Assembly (NCBI GenBank): GCA_027050975.1
Contig: JALUAR010000106.1
Span: 1-17,289, forward strand
Origin: Thermodesulfovibrio sp.
Lineage (GTDB): Bacteria; Nitrospirota; Thermodesulfovibrionia; Thermodesulfovibrionales; JdFR-85
Length of the DNA: 17,289 nucleotides
Reading direction: 5' to 3'
Shown: positions 4,987-11,990 of the stretch, one piece after another
Layout of the letters: every line of letters starts with the position of its first letter
How positions within the stretch are numbered: the stretch's first letter is position 1
The notes under the pieces: generated by a model
Database searches by the model: none
Seen by the model: the letters and a program-made list of their open reading frames with translations, nothing else
What the model was told of the DNA's origin: nothing
Made by a program: the position numbers and the translations under genes

Positions 4987-6690
4987 TTAGACCTCTAATT
5001 GTGCCTCTAAACTCTTCAGTTTCTCTGTGATCCTCTCAACTGCCTGTTCCAGAGGAATGTTTTCTCTCTCTTTTGTCTTTCTGTCCTTCAGTTCCACACT
5101 TCCACTTTTAAGGCCCTTTTCACCAACAACCACCTGCAGCGGAATGCCTATGAGGTCTGCGTCCTTGAACTTCACGCCTGCACGCTCGTCACGGTCATCA
5201 ATGAGTACATCAACCCCTCTGTCTGTGAGGGAGCGGTATATCTCTTCAGCCACAGAGAGGGTCTTTTCATGCTTCATGTTAAGAGGCAGGATTATGACCT
5301 TAAAGGGTGCTATGCTTACAGGCCAGATTATGCCATCATCGTCATGGCTCTGCTCCACTGCTGCAGCAGCCACCCTGGCAGGGCCAATGCCGTAACTGCC
5401 CATTATGATGGGGCGCTCCTTGCCTTTGTCATCAAGGTATGTGGCTCCAAGGGGCTCGGAGTATTTTGTGCCGAGTTTAAAGATGTTGCCAATCTCTATA
5501 ACTCGCTCTATCCTCAAAGTTGAACCACAGTTTGCACACCTGTCACCCTCTTTTGCTATATGAAGATCTGCCCATTCTGGATTAAAATGCTCACCCGGAC
5601 GGAGCCCTTTGACATGATAGTCAACCTTATTGGCTCCGCTTATATATACTCCCTCTTTGAGGGCCTCATCTGCTATTATTCTTATCTTATGCCCATGAGG
5701 GCCTATGAAGCCTGCCTCCACTCCAAGGACCTCCTGAACCTCCTCCTTATGGGCAGGACGCACCTGGCCAACAATCCGCTCAAGTTTCTTCTCCTGGAGA
5801 TCCTGATCACCCCTTAAAAGAACAAGTACAGGACCGTTTTCACCGATATAAAGGAGACTCTTTATAAACTTCTCAGGCCCAACTCCTAAGAATTCTGAGA
5901 CCTCCTGTACTGTCTTCTTTCCAGGAGTATGAACCTCCTCAAAAGGCCAGTCTTCAAACTTAACCTCTGGAGAGATGCTTATTGCAAGCTCCACATTGGC
6001 GGCATACCCGCAACTGTCACAGAGTGCCACATCATCCTCACCAGCAGGGCTTGGGGCCATGAACTCATGGGCAGTGGCTCCACCCATCATTCCCGGGTCT
6101 GATTCAACCTGATAAAACTTCAGACCACAGCGGGTAAAAATCCTGTTATATGCCTCTATGTGGAGTTTATAGTTTTGCTCAAGGCCCTCCTCATCACGGT
6201 CAAAGCTATAGGAGTCCTTCATTATGAACTCTCTGGTTCTCATGATACCGCTTTTTGGACGGGCCTCGTCCCTCAGCTTTGTCTGTATCTGATACCATAC
6301 CTGTGGAAGGTCCCGGTAGGAGCGGATCTCTCTTGATGCAAGCCATGTCATGATCTCCTCATGGGTCATGCCAAGGCACATGTCACGACCGGTACGATCC
6401 TTGAGACGGAACATCTCGTCGCCTATCTCATACCATCGGCCTGTCTTCTGCCATATCTCTGCAGGATGAAGCACTGGCAGAAGTATCTCCTGAGCTCCAA
6501 TACGATTCATCTCTTCACGGATAATTGTATGAATCTTATCCATGACCCTCAGGCCAAGGGGAAGAAACATATAAAGACCTGATGCAAGCTGTCTTATATA
6601 GCCTGCCCTCAGGAGCAGTTTATGACTCACCGCCTCTGCCTCTGACGGGGTCTCTCTCAGAGTGGGTATAAAGGTCTTTGAGAATCTCAT
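4987..6690 (-). CDS. proS: Prolyl-tRNA synthetase, bacterial type with editing domain
   Basis: ProRS charges tRNA-Pro with proline in the cytoplasm. The 567-aa product matches the bacterial form (E. coli 572 aa). The class II catalytic core is split: RDEARPKSGIMRTREF (140-155, motif 2) and GSYGIGPARV (431-440, motif 3). Between them sits the INS editing domain at about 225-395, which clears mischarged Ala-tRNA-Pro and keeps the conserved lysine in EKFIKSLLY (Lys277). Two cysteine pairs, CDSC (224-227) and CANC (385-388), flank the editing domain. The anticodon-binding domain is about 460-567. The ATG at 6690 has a GGAGG 6 bases upstream. It is last in the rplM-led run but separated from the preceding gene by a 181-base gap holding a long inverted-repeat element, so it may have its own control. 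Confidence 0.97.
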   Translation of the reverse strand: MRFSKTFIPTLRETPSEAEAVSHKLLLRAGYIRQLASGLYMFLPLGLRVMDKIHTIIREEMNRIGAQEILLPVLHPAEIWQKTGRWYEIGDEMFRLKDRTGRDMCLGMTHEEIMTWLASREIRSYRDLPQVWYQIQTKLRDEARPKSGIMRTREFIMKDSYSFDRDEEGLEQNYKLHIEAYNRIFTRCGLKFYQVESDPGMMGGATAHEFMAPSPAGEDDVALCDSCGYAANVELAISISPEVKFEDWPFEEVHTPGKKTVQEVSEFLGVGPEKFIKSLLYIGENGPVLVLLRGDQDLQEKKLERIVGQVRPAHKEEVQEVLGVEAGFIGPHGHKIRIIADEALKEGVYISGANKVDYHVKGLRPGEHFNPEWADLHIAKEGDRCANCGSTLRIERVIEIGNIFKLGTKYSEPLGATYLDDKGKERPIIMGSYGIGPARVAAAAVEQSHDDDGIIWPVSIAPFKVIILPLNMKHEKTLSVAEEIYRSLTDRGVDVLIDDRDERAGVKFKDADLIGIPLQVVVGEKGLKSGSVELKDRKTKERENIPLEQAVERITEKLKSLEAQLEV

Positions 6691-6713
6691 TAACTACCTC
6701 CGTTTATATCCAT

Positions 6714-6853
6714 AATTTAAGGGTAAGGGTATTGGCTCTGAAACGGTTTAAGAAAATCATTAATCTTTCCTCAAGGGGTGGGATCCCCTCGGAGCCTGCC
6801 ATGGATGGCTGGCGACAAAGACGTGCAAGAGCCAATACCTTTGCCCCTAAAAT
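6714..6853. repeat. 140-bp inverted-repeat-bounded element in the proS leader
   Basis: The arms at 6714-6739 and 6828-6853 are inverted copies matching at 22 of 26 positions, including the uninterrupted 12 bases GTATTGGCTCT plus its preceding G; two of the mismatches would be G-U pairs in + strand RNA. The 88-base interior has two more stems: AGGGG/CCCCT (6774-6789) and GCCTGCCAT/ATGGCTGGC (6794-6813, one T-T mismatch). The whole could fold as one long stem closing a multi-branched loop. It lies 12 bases upstream of the proS Shine-Dalgarno. It is either a small non-autonomous mobile repeat (MITE/REP-like) or a structured leader. TTTAA next to the left arm and CTAAAA next to the right do not make a convincing target duplication. 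Confidence 0.7.
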
Positions 6854-6871
6854 GTACACATGTTAATCACT

Positions 6872-7264
6872 TCAGGCTCTCTCCACGAACTCATCCATTA
6901 CGTCTTCTGCCTCAAAGAGGATGAGTCCGGTTTTTATGGCCTGACGGACTAAGGGGTTTGAATCCCTTAGCATATTACGGAAGGCATCTATGCCATAGCA
7001 GAAAAAGTTGAATATGCCAGATGGATCACGCTCTCTGAGAAAGAGTGCCTCTTTTAGAAAATCCACAGGCTCTCTATATATTACCAGTAGATGCACTGGT
7101 GGTGATGGCGGAGGAGTCTTCTCACCTTCTGGGCTGAACATTACAAGAGCAAGAGCCTCTGCACCCCTGTCTTCATGAAGCCTGCTTATGAACTCTGATA
7201 AAGGTTCGAAGAAAAACTGATCAGCCCAGTTCTCTCTCAACAAACTCCAGGATGGCCTTTGCAC
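6872..7264 (-). CDS. Degenerate MNT-type nucleotidyltransferase-like partner of the HEPN protein
   Basis: The 130-aa protein follows a HEPN gene, overlaps it, and has the size and strand order of a minimal nucleotidyltransferase: an N-terminal helix (PLSEFISRLHEDRG), strand ALALVMFSP, then strand VHLLVIYRE. The motif that defines active enzymes, GSxxxG followed by DxD, is not there. FSPEGEKTPPPSPP replaces GS and VHL replaces the aspartates, so it should not transfer nucleotides. I infer a structural or regulatory partner of HEPN. The GTG at 7264 has a GGAGG 9 bases upstream; a TTG at 7240 with GGAG is an alternative, both inside the HEPN gene. Family assignment rests mainly on context and strand pattern; the alternative is an unrelated conserved small protein. 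Confidence 0.5.
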   Translation of the reverse strand: MQRPSWSLLRENWADQFFFEPLSEFISRLHEDRGAEALALVMFSPEGEKTPPPSPPVHLLVIYREPVDFLKEALFLRERDPSGIFNFFCYGIDAFRNMLRDSNPLVRQAIKTGLILFEAEDVMDEFVERA

Positions 7265-7595
7265 AGTCTATTGCCTCCTTGGCGGTCTCTTCATCAAAGT
7301 AGTCCTTTGGAGTACCCTTCTCAAAGCAATATGGATAGCGTGATGGAATGAAAAAGGTATCCAGCACACGTGCATTATGAAGTACCTCTTTGGTAGCGCT
7401 TTCGACATTCTTAAGAAGGTAGTATACTGACTGTCCTGTCTCTACAACTCCTGAACGTGTCAGTAGTCCGATTACACCAAGCATTGCAGCATGGTGTGCA
7501 AGAAAGGCCGAGTCTTCGTAGAACCCTCCTTTGGCAGAGTGCTCTGCAGACTGGATGGTTCTCTTTGCCTGATTAAGCCAGTCATTTACCCTCAT
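7221..7595 (-). CDS. HEPN-domain protein
   Basis: The 124-aa protein shows the HEPN helical bundle pattern. It starts with VNDWLNQAKRTIQSAEHSAKGG, then FLAHHAAMLGVIGLL, a region YYLLKNVE, and the typical C-terminal block FIPSRYPYCF ... YFDEETAKEAIDCAKAILEFVE. HEPN proteins of this type sit beside minimal nucleotidyltransferases, in some cases as RNase toxins kept in check by AMPylation. The classical RX4-6H RNase motif between the last two helices is not visible, so ribonuclease activity is doubtful. The ATG at 7595 is 2 bases after the stop of the PK_C gene and has AAGGGG upstream. The next gene begins inside its 3' end. It is embedded in a housekeeping operon rather than in a typical toxin islet, which also argues for a non-toxic role. 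Confidence 0.75.
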   Translation of the reverse strand: MRVNDWLNQAKRTIQSAEHSAKGGFYEDSAFLAHHAAMLGVIGLLTRSGVVETGQSVYYLLKNVESATKEVLHNARVLDTFFIPSRYPYCFEKGTPKDYFDEETAKEAIDCAKAILEFVERELG

Positions 7596-7597
7596 GA

Positions 7598-8173
7598 TTA
7601 ACCCCTTGGTTTTGCTAATATCTCAAGGACCTTTAAGTTAAGGAATCTCTTTGATGCCGCAGAACGGATGATCATTACTGTATCTGCTCCCCGTGCTGTG
7701 CCTGCAATGGTAAGAATCTCTTCACCCTCTGGTATAAGCCCTGCATCTGCAGCCATCATGACCATCTCTATGCAGACCTTGGGGCCTTCGCCGAATCGTC
7801 TGAGGGATTGTGCCACAAGCAGTGTAGGATAGACTCCGCTGAACTGTTTTGCCAGGGCTGTCTCAAGGGAGTGGGTAATCATTGTGCCTGTATAGACTTT
7901 TGCACCAATCGATTCTATCTGCTTTCTCACATCATCAGGCATTTCGATAGTATTCGGTTCTTTAAAGCCATAGGAATGGGTGACTACTACGAGGTTGACA
8001 TCGGCCTCCTTCAGGGCCTCAGCAAACAGTAGAGCTGTCTCACCTGTAGTGGAAGCAACGATTACATGTCGGATGTTGCCTTCGCTGAGAATCTCTTTCG
8101 TGACCTCAAGGCATGCCTCCGTGTTCTCACGACCTGCCTTTTCGAAATAGATAACCCTTCTTTCCATCGTCAA
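7598..8173 (-). CDS. Stand-alone pyruvate-kinase alpha/beta (C-terminal) domain protein
   Basis: The 191-aa protein corresponds to the C-terminal domain of pyruvate kinase without the catalytic barrel. Signs are the alternating strands HVIVASTTGETALLFAEAL (about 35-53), NLVVVTHSYGFKEP, the middle block KVYTGTMITHSLETALAKQF, and the C-terminal strand EEILTIAGTARGADTVMIIR. In pyruvate kinase this domain holds the effector site; the stand-alone family is conserved in anaerobic bacteria and archaea but has, to my knowledge, no settled function. The start is uncertain: TTG at 8173 lies 7 bases after TTAGG, and ATG at 8167 is two codons later with poorer spacing. It follows the HDAC-like gene by 8 bases and precedes HEPN by 2, so it is within one transcript. 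Confidence 0.82.
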   Translation of the reverse strand: MTMERRVIYFEKAGRENTEACLEVTKEILSEGNIRHVIVASTTGETALLFAEALKEADVNLVVVTHSYGFKEPNTIEMPDDVRKQIESIGAKVYTGTMITHSLETALAKQFSGVYPTLLVAQSLRRFGEGPKVCIEMVMMAADAGLIPEGEEILTIAGTARGADTVMIIRSAASKRFLNLKVLEILAKPRG

Positions 8174-8181
8174 TATTTTAC

Positions 8182-9102
8182 CTAATCCTTAAATAATTCT
8201 TCCACTGTAATTGCCACTGACCGGGCCAGGGCCTCAAGGTTGTAGCCACCTTCAAGAGTGAAGACCACGGGAATACCCGGTACAGCCTCGAGTATACCCC
8301 TGACGATCTCCTTTATACCATTGTCAGTGACATTTATACCTGCAAGGGGGTCTTTTTCATGTATGTCATATCCTGCAGAAACCAGCATGATATCAGGCTT
8401 GAAGGAAGCGGTGAGGCCGGGCAGGGTCTTATGGTATGCCTCGTAGTACTGACTGTCACCTGAACCGGCAGACATGGGGATATTGTAGGTAAACCCTTCT
8501 CCTTTGTCTCTTCCTTTCTCTGCAATGCTGCCGGTTCCGGGGTAGTGAGGGTACTGATGGGTGCTGAAGTAAAAGACAGTGTCATCCTCATAGAACATAT
8601 GTTCCGTGCCGTTTCCGTGATGGACATCAAAGTCCACGATAAAGACCTTCTTGAACCCCAGCTTCTGAGCAAATTTTGCACCTACTGCAACATTGTTGAA
8701 TATACAGAAGCCCATTGCCCTGTCTGCCTCGGCATGATGCCCGGGTGGACGTACTGCACAGAATGCTCTCTCAATTTCACCCTCTTTGCATCTTCTTATC
8801 GCCTCTACAACAGCACCGGCTGCAAAAAGAGATGCCTCCAGACTGCCTTCGGAAAAATAGGTGTCAGGGTCAAAATACCCTGGCTTTGCCTTCATCACCC
8901 TCTGAACATAGGCGGGTGCGTGTACCGCTTCCAGATCCTCAGTCGTAGCCTTGACCGGCTTTATATGTATGAGTTCCTCCCAGAGGTGATCTGTCTTGAG
9001 GCGATCAACAATTGCCACAAGTCTTTCGGGTTTTTCAGGATGCCAGCCCAGGGGCTGATGTTTCAGGAAAACACTGTCGTAAAACAGACCCACCTTTTTC
9101 AT
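8182..9102 (-). CDS. HDAC-superfamily deacetylase / deacylase
   Basis: The 306-aa protein is a zinc-dependent arginase/deacetylase-fold enzyme of the class II HDAC/AcuC type. Visible active-site blocks are RPPGHHAEADRAMGF (118-132, His122-His123), FDVHHGNGT (Asp159 and His161 as zinc ligands), SAGYDIHEKDPL (Asp246, third ligand) and LEGGYNLE (Tyr287). All catalytic residues are in place. The substrate may be an acetylated protein lysine, a polyamine or a small metabolite; relatives include acetoin-utilisation AcuC and acetylpolyamine amidohydrolases, and no acetoin gene is nearby. The ATG at 9102 overlaps the stop of the JAMM peptidase gene as ATGA, so the two are translationally coupled and likely made in similar amounts. 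Confidence 0.93.
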   Translation of the reverse strand: MKKVGLFYDSVFLKHQPLGWHPEKPERLVAIVDRLKTDHLWEELIHIKPVKATTEDLEAVHAPAYVQRVMKAKPGYFDPDTYFSEGSLEASLFAAGAVVEAIRRCKEGEIERAFCAVRPPGHHAEADRAMGFCIFNNVAVGAKFAQKLGFKKVFIVDFDVHHGNGTEHMFYEDDTVFYFSTHQYPHYPGTGSIAEKGRDKGEGFTYNIPMSAGSGDSQYYEAYHKTLPGLTASFKPDIMLVSAGYDIHEKDPLAGINVTDNGIKEIVRGILEAVPGIPVVFTLEGGYNLEALARSVAITVEELFKD

Positions 9103-9500
9103 TGCCTTACGATCTCCAGTTCGGTTATTTTGCCATCCCTGATGGAAAAAGCCCTGACTACAGGCTCCTTATGAAGTAGACTGATTATAATATACGCTAC
9201 ATCGTCATAAAAGGCAAGTCTTACATCTTTCTGAGAGGGGTAAGCCTCTGCTTCAGGGTGGGAATGATAGATTGCAAGCATTTTGAGGCCCTTTTGCCTC
9301 ATGTCCTTCATTACCTGAAACTGCTCCCTGGGGTCCATGAAGTAACTGACAGGGGAATGTTCGGTATTTGTCATCCTGTATATGGTTGTTACGGCTGATT
9401 CATCACCTGCCAGTATTCCGCAGACCTCCTCAGGATAGCCCTCACGGGCATGCTGAATCATCTCGTTAATGATGTTTTCGGGGATTGTGATATCTTTCAT
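9099..9500 (-). CDS. JAMM/MPN+ (M67 family) zinc metallopeptidase
   Basis: The 133-aa protein is a minimal JAB1/MPN/Mov34 metalloenzyme. Glu25 is in PEEVCGILAG, and the JAMM signature is complete as YHSHPEAEAYPSQKD (His79, His81, Ser89, Asp92). Bacterial relatives cleave a small ubiquitin-like sulfur carrier (ThiS/MoaD type) or a C-terminal peptide from it, in cysteine, thiamine or siderophore pathways. No such carrier is encoded in this window, so the substrate is unknown. The ATG at 9500 is 8 bases after the argC stop. The 3' end overlaps the HDAC-like start by 4 bases. Length is normal for the stand-alone family, and all metal and catalytic residues are present. Confidence 0.9.
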   Translation of the reverse strand: MKDITIPENIINEMIQHAREGYPEEVCGILAGDESAVTTIYRMTNTEHSPVSYFMDPREQFQVMKDMRQKGLKMLAIYHSHPEAEAYPSQKDVRLAFYDDVAYIIISLLHKEPVVRAFSIRDGKITELEIVRQ

Positions 9501-9508
9501 TTTATCGG

Positions 9509-10549
9509 TTACGGAAGAGGTGGAACAATCTCCAATCCGGTTGTCTCATTAAATCCCATCATGATATTCATATTCTGCACAGCCTGCCCTGCTGCTCCTT
9601 TTACAAGATTGTCTATAGCTGACACAATAACAAGGCTGCCTGTTCTCTCCACCACCTTCATCCCGATGTCACAGAAGTTGGTTGCCCTTACGTTCCTCAC
9701 ATCAGGAAGCTTTCCGCCATCATAAACCCGAACAAAGGGCTCCTTCTTATACACCTTTTGGTAGAGTTTTATTATTTCCTCTGTGGTGGTTTCCTTTTTG
9801 AGTTGACAATACACAGTTGTAAGGATGCCCCTGTTTATCGGCAGAAGATGAGGGGTAAAGTTCACCTTAACAGGTTTTGAGGCAAAATCCGTGAGGGTCT
9901 GTTCTATTTCAGGGGTGTGTCGGTGGGTTCCGACGCCATATGCTCTGAATGCCTCGTTTACCTCACAGAAGGAATAGGCAACATCAGCCTTTCTTCCTGC
10001 ACCGGATGTACCGGATTTGGAATCGATCACAATGGAATCCGGATTTATAAGCCCTTCTTTGAGAGCCGGATATATGGCCAGGGCCGCACCTGTGGGATAA
10101 CAGCCTGGATTGGCAACAAGTGATGCCTTTCGTATCTTTCTTCTGTAGAGTTCCGGCAGTCCGTATGCTGCCTTTTTAAGTACCCTGGGATATGCATGGG
10201 CAAGCCCATACCACTTCTGGTAAACAAGAGGATCTTTCAGTCTGTAGTCAGCAGACAGGTCAATTACTCTTTTGCCCCTTTCATGGAAAAAGGCGACTGT
10301 GTCCTGAGAAGCTCCGTGGGGTAGGGCCAGAAAGAAAAGATCCGCTCGTTTGAGAATACCTTCTCTGTCAAGAGGTTCGAGTTTCAGATCAATTAGTCCT
10401 CTCAAATGTGGAAAGAGGTCATGAAGATGCATGCCTGAGGATCTTTCAGAGGTGACAACGGTGATACGCACTTCAGGATGGTTGAGGAGGAGACGTATAA
10501 GCTCCCCCCCCGCGTAACCGCTTGCACCACATATGGCTACTTTTAGCAT
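9509..10549 (-). CDS. argC: N-acetyl-gamma-glutamyl-phosphate reductase
   Basis: ArgC carries out the third step of arginine synthesis, the NADPH-dependent reduction of N-acetylglutamyl-5-phosphate to the semialdehyde. The 346-aa product has the Rossmann glycines GASGYAGGEL (8-17), the acyl-enzyme cysteine in VANPGCYPTGAA (Cys150) and the catalytic histidine region GTHRHTPEIEQ (207-217). Size and motifs match the long (type 1) ArgC. AAAGG sits 7 bases before the ATG at 10549. Other arg genes are not in the window. It lies 71 bases downstream of rpsI on the same strand; I see neither a hairpin terminator nor a convincing promoter in that gap, so readthrough from the ribosomal protein operon is likely. 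Confidence 0.97.
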   Translation of the reverse strand: MLKVAICGASGYAGGELIRLLLNHPEVRITVVTSERSSGMHLHDLFPHLRGLIDLKLEPLDREGILKRADLFFLALPHGASQDTVAFFHERGKRVIDLSADYRLKDPLVYQKWYGLAHAYPRVLKKAAYGLPELYRRKIRKASLVANPGCYPTGAALAIYPALKEGLINPDSIVIDSKSGTSGAGRKADVAYSFCEVNEAFRAYGVGTHRHTPEIEQTLTDFASKPVKVNFTPHLLPINRGILTTVYCQLKKETTTEEIIKLYQKVYKKEPFVRVYDGGKLPDVRNVRATNFCDIGMKVVERTGSLVIVSAIDNLVKGAAGQAVQNMNIMMGFNETTGLEIVPPLP

Positions 10550-10620
10550 AATATGCCTTTTGAGAGATCGATAAAATCGGGATTAAAAAGGGTTTTTCCA
10601 GGTTTGTACAGGTTCCGCCA

Positions 10621-11013
10621 TTACCTCTTGGAGTACTGGAAGCGTTTCCTTGCACCCTTCTGGCCGTACTTCTTCCTTTCCTTCATGCGTGGGTCTCTTG
10701 TCAGAAGACCCTCCTTCTTCAACTTCGGCCTCATGTCAGAGTCAACAAGAAGAAGTGCCCTTGAGATTGCATGTCTTACGGCACCTGCCTGGCCAGAAAG
10801 GCCTCCACCTTTCACGTTCACCCTGATATCAAACTTATTGTGCATTCCAACCAGCTCAAGAGGCTGACGAACTATCATCTGGAGAGTTTCTCTTGGGAAG
10901 TACTGCTCAATAGGTTTTTTATTGACGATAATCTCGCCTGCGCCAGGCTTGAGTATTACCCTAGCAACTGATGTCTTTCTACGGCCGGTTGCCTGATATA
11001 CTATCTCACCCAT
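10621..11013 (-). CDS. rpsI: 30S ribosomal protein S9
   Basis: The 130-aa product matches bacterial S9 in length and along its whole sequence: GRRKTSVARV near the N-terminus, GGGLSGQAGAVRHAISRALL in the middle, then LTRDPRMKERKKYGQKGARK and the C-terminal tail FQYSKR, whose final Lys-Arg reaches towards the P-site tRNA in the 30S subunit. A Shine-Dalgarno (AAGGAG) precedes the ATG at 11013. The gene follows rplM after 13 bases, the usual rplM-rpsI order in bacteria. Confidence 0.98.
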   Translation of the reverse strand: MGEIVYQATGRRKTSVARVILKPGAGEIIVNKKPIEQYFPRETLQMIVRQPLELVGMHNKFDIRVNVKGGGLSGQAGAVRHAISRALLLVDSDMRPKLKKEGLLTRDPRMKERKKYGQKGARKRFQYSKR

Positions 11014-11026
11014 GATTATCCACTCC

Positions 11027-11458
11027 TTATATATTTAAAGTTTCCGGATTCTGTGCTTTGTGAGGATGTTCAGCCCCTCTGTAGACCTTGAGCTTCTTAA
11101 TCAGTTTTCTGCCAAGTCTGTTCTTCGGCAGCATTCCCCATACAGCATCTACAATAAGAGATTCAGGTTTGCGTTGAAGTCTGAGACGTGCTGTTTCTGC
11201 CTTGAGTCCACCGGGATAGCCTGTATGATGGTAATAGACCTTCTGATCCAGTTTTTTTCCTGTCAGTCTGATCTTTTCTGCATTCACAACAATAATGAAG
11301 TCTCCGGTATCAACATTAGGGGTAAACTGCGGCTTATGCTTTCCCCTCAGATAGGTGGCAATCCTCGAAGCCAGCCTGCCCAGAACCTTATCTGTTGCAT
11401 CAACGACATACCATTTTCTCTCTACATCACCTTTTTTCGCAAACTTTGTTGTTGTCAT
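11027..11458 (-). CDS. rplM: 50S ribosomal protein L13
   Basis: L13 is an early-assembly 23S rRNA-binding protein. The chosen start (ATG 11458) gives about 143 aa, the normal size (E. coli 142), and is preceded by AAGGAAGG about 8 bases upstream. A longer reading from 11500 adds 14 residues (MVILLITILRKVTG) with no counterpart in L13 and would put the start in the leader. Family signatures are RKWYVVDATDKVLGRLAS, the central GDFIIVVNAEKIRLTGKK, YYHHTGYPGGLK and VWGMLPKNRLGRKL. It is the first gene of the operon and is served by the promoter at 11547-11519. Confidence 0.97.
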   Translation of the reverse strand: MTTTKFAKKGDVERKWYVVDATDKVLGRLASRIATYLRGKHKPQFTPNVDTGDFIIVVNAEKIRLTGKKLDQKVYYHHTGYPGGLKAETARLRLQRKPESLIVDAVWGMLPKNRLGRKLIKKLKVYRGAEHPHKAQNPETLNI

Positions 11459-11518
11459 ACCTGTCACCTTCCTTAAGATAGTGATGAGTAATATAACCAA
11501 GTAATACAGTAAATGAAA

Positions 11519-11547
11519 TAATAATAAATTGGGGGTATTTTTGTCAA
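11519..11547 (-). promoter_or_regulatory. Sigma70-type promoter of the rplM-rpsI operon
   Basis: A consensus TTGACA (11547-11542) is followed after 17 bases by TTATTA (11524-11519), or after 18 by TATTAT (11523-11518). The leader to the rplM ATG at 11458 would be about 55 bases. It lies in the 149-base gap between cheY and rplM, on the same strand as both; no clear terminator for the che operon was found in that gap. Confidence 0.7.
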
Positions 11548-11607
11548 ATTTAGGTGGTAACCCTTGAATTTATTCTGATGTGCTATTTAGTGTTGTATGC
11601 TTTTGGG

Positions 11608-11979
11608 CTACTTGATATCCAGGTATTTCTTGACAAGTTTGATTAGCTCCTGAGTCTGAATAGGCTTGGGTAAGTAGGCATTTGCACCCATTGACATTGC
11701 ACGTTTTCTGTCCTCCTCAGCCCCTTCAGTGGTTATCATTATAATTGGAATGTCTTTATAAGAAGGGTTATTCCTAACAAGGCTGACCAATTTAAGCCCA
11801 TCCATTACAGGCATGTTGATGTCAGCAAGGATAATATCTACCTTTTCCTGAGCAAGTTTTTTTAGTGCATCAACACCGTCAGTAGCCTCGATCACCTTAG
11901 AGCGTGGAATCCTTCTCATCGCAAAGCTTATCAACTGTCTCATTGTTGGCGAATCCTCTACAACTAGGATATTGGGCAT
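11608..11979 (-). CDS. cheY: CheY-type single-domain response regulator
   Basis: The 123-aa protein is one receiver domain. The acidic pair is Glu8-Asp9, the phosphoacceptor is Asp53 (DIILADINMPVMDG), the switch threonine is in MITTEG (Thr83/84) and the conserved lysine is Lys105 in YLPKPI. There is no output domain, so it should act by protein-protein contact, as CheY does at the flagellar motor, or as a relay in another process. The ATG at 11979 has an AGGAGGAGGG stretch just upstream, the strongest ribosome site in the che operon, consistent with high expression. It is the last gene of the operon, 11 bases after the GAF gene. Confidence 0.92.
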   Translation of the reverse strand: MPNILVVEDSPTMRQLISFAMRRIPRSKVIEATDGVDALKKLAQEKVDIILADINMPVMDGLKLVSLVRNNPSYKDIPIIMITTEGAEEDRKRAMSMGANAYLPKPIQTQELIKLVKKYLDIK

Positions 11980-11990
11980 TGACCCTCCTC

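Noticed and set aside
5027..5817. Several + strand open frames inside proS
   Set aside because: They are antisense to a full-length, motif-complete proS and show no recognisable domain or ribosome site.
6691..6871. T-box riboswitch upstream of proS
   Set aside because: The - strand leader has no AGGGTGGNACCGCG-like antiterminator box and no hairpin followed by a T-run before proS; the dominant feature is the long inverted repeat instead.
8545..9174. Long (about 209-codon) open frame on the + strand
   Set aside because: It lies antisense to the HDAC and JAMM genes, whose active-site motifs are all intact; its translation has no family pattern.
10550..10620. Terminator or separate promoter between rpsI and argC
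   Set aside because: The 71 bases contain runs such as AAAAACCC and TTTTTAATCCC but no stable stem with a T-run and no well-spaced -35/-10 pair.
11459..11500. Upstream extension of rplM by 14 codons
   Set aside because: The extra residues have no counterpart in L13, and the internal ATG at 11458 has the good Shine-Dalgarno and gives the usual length.
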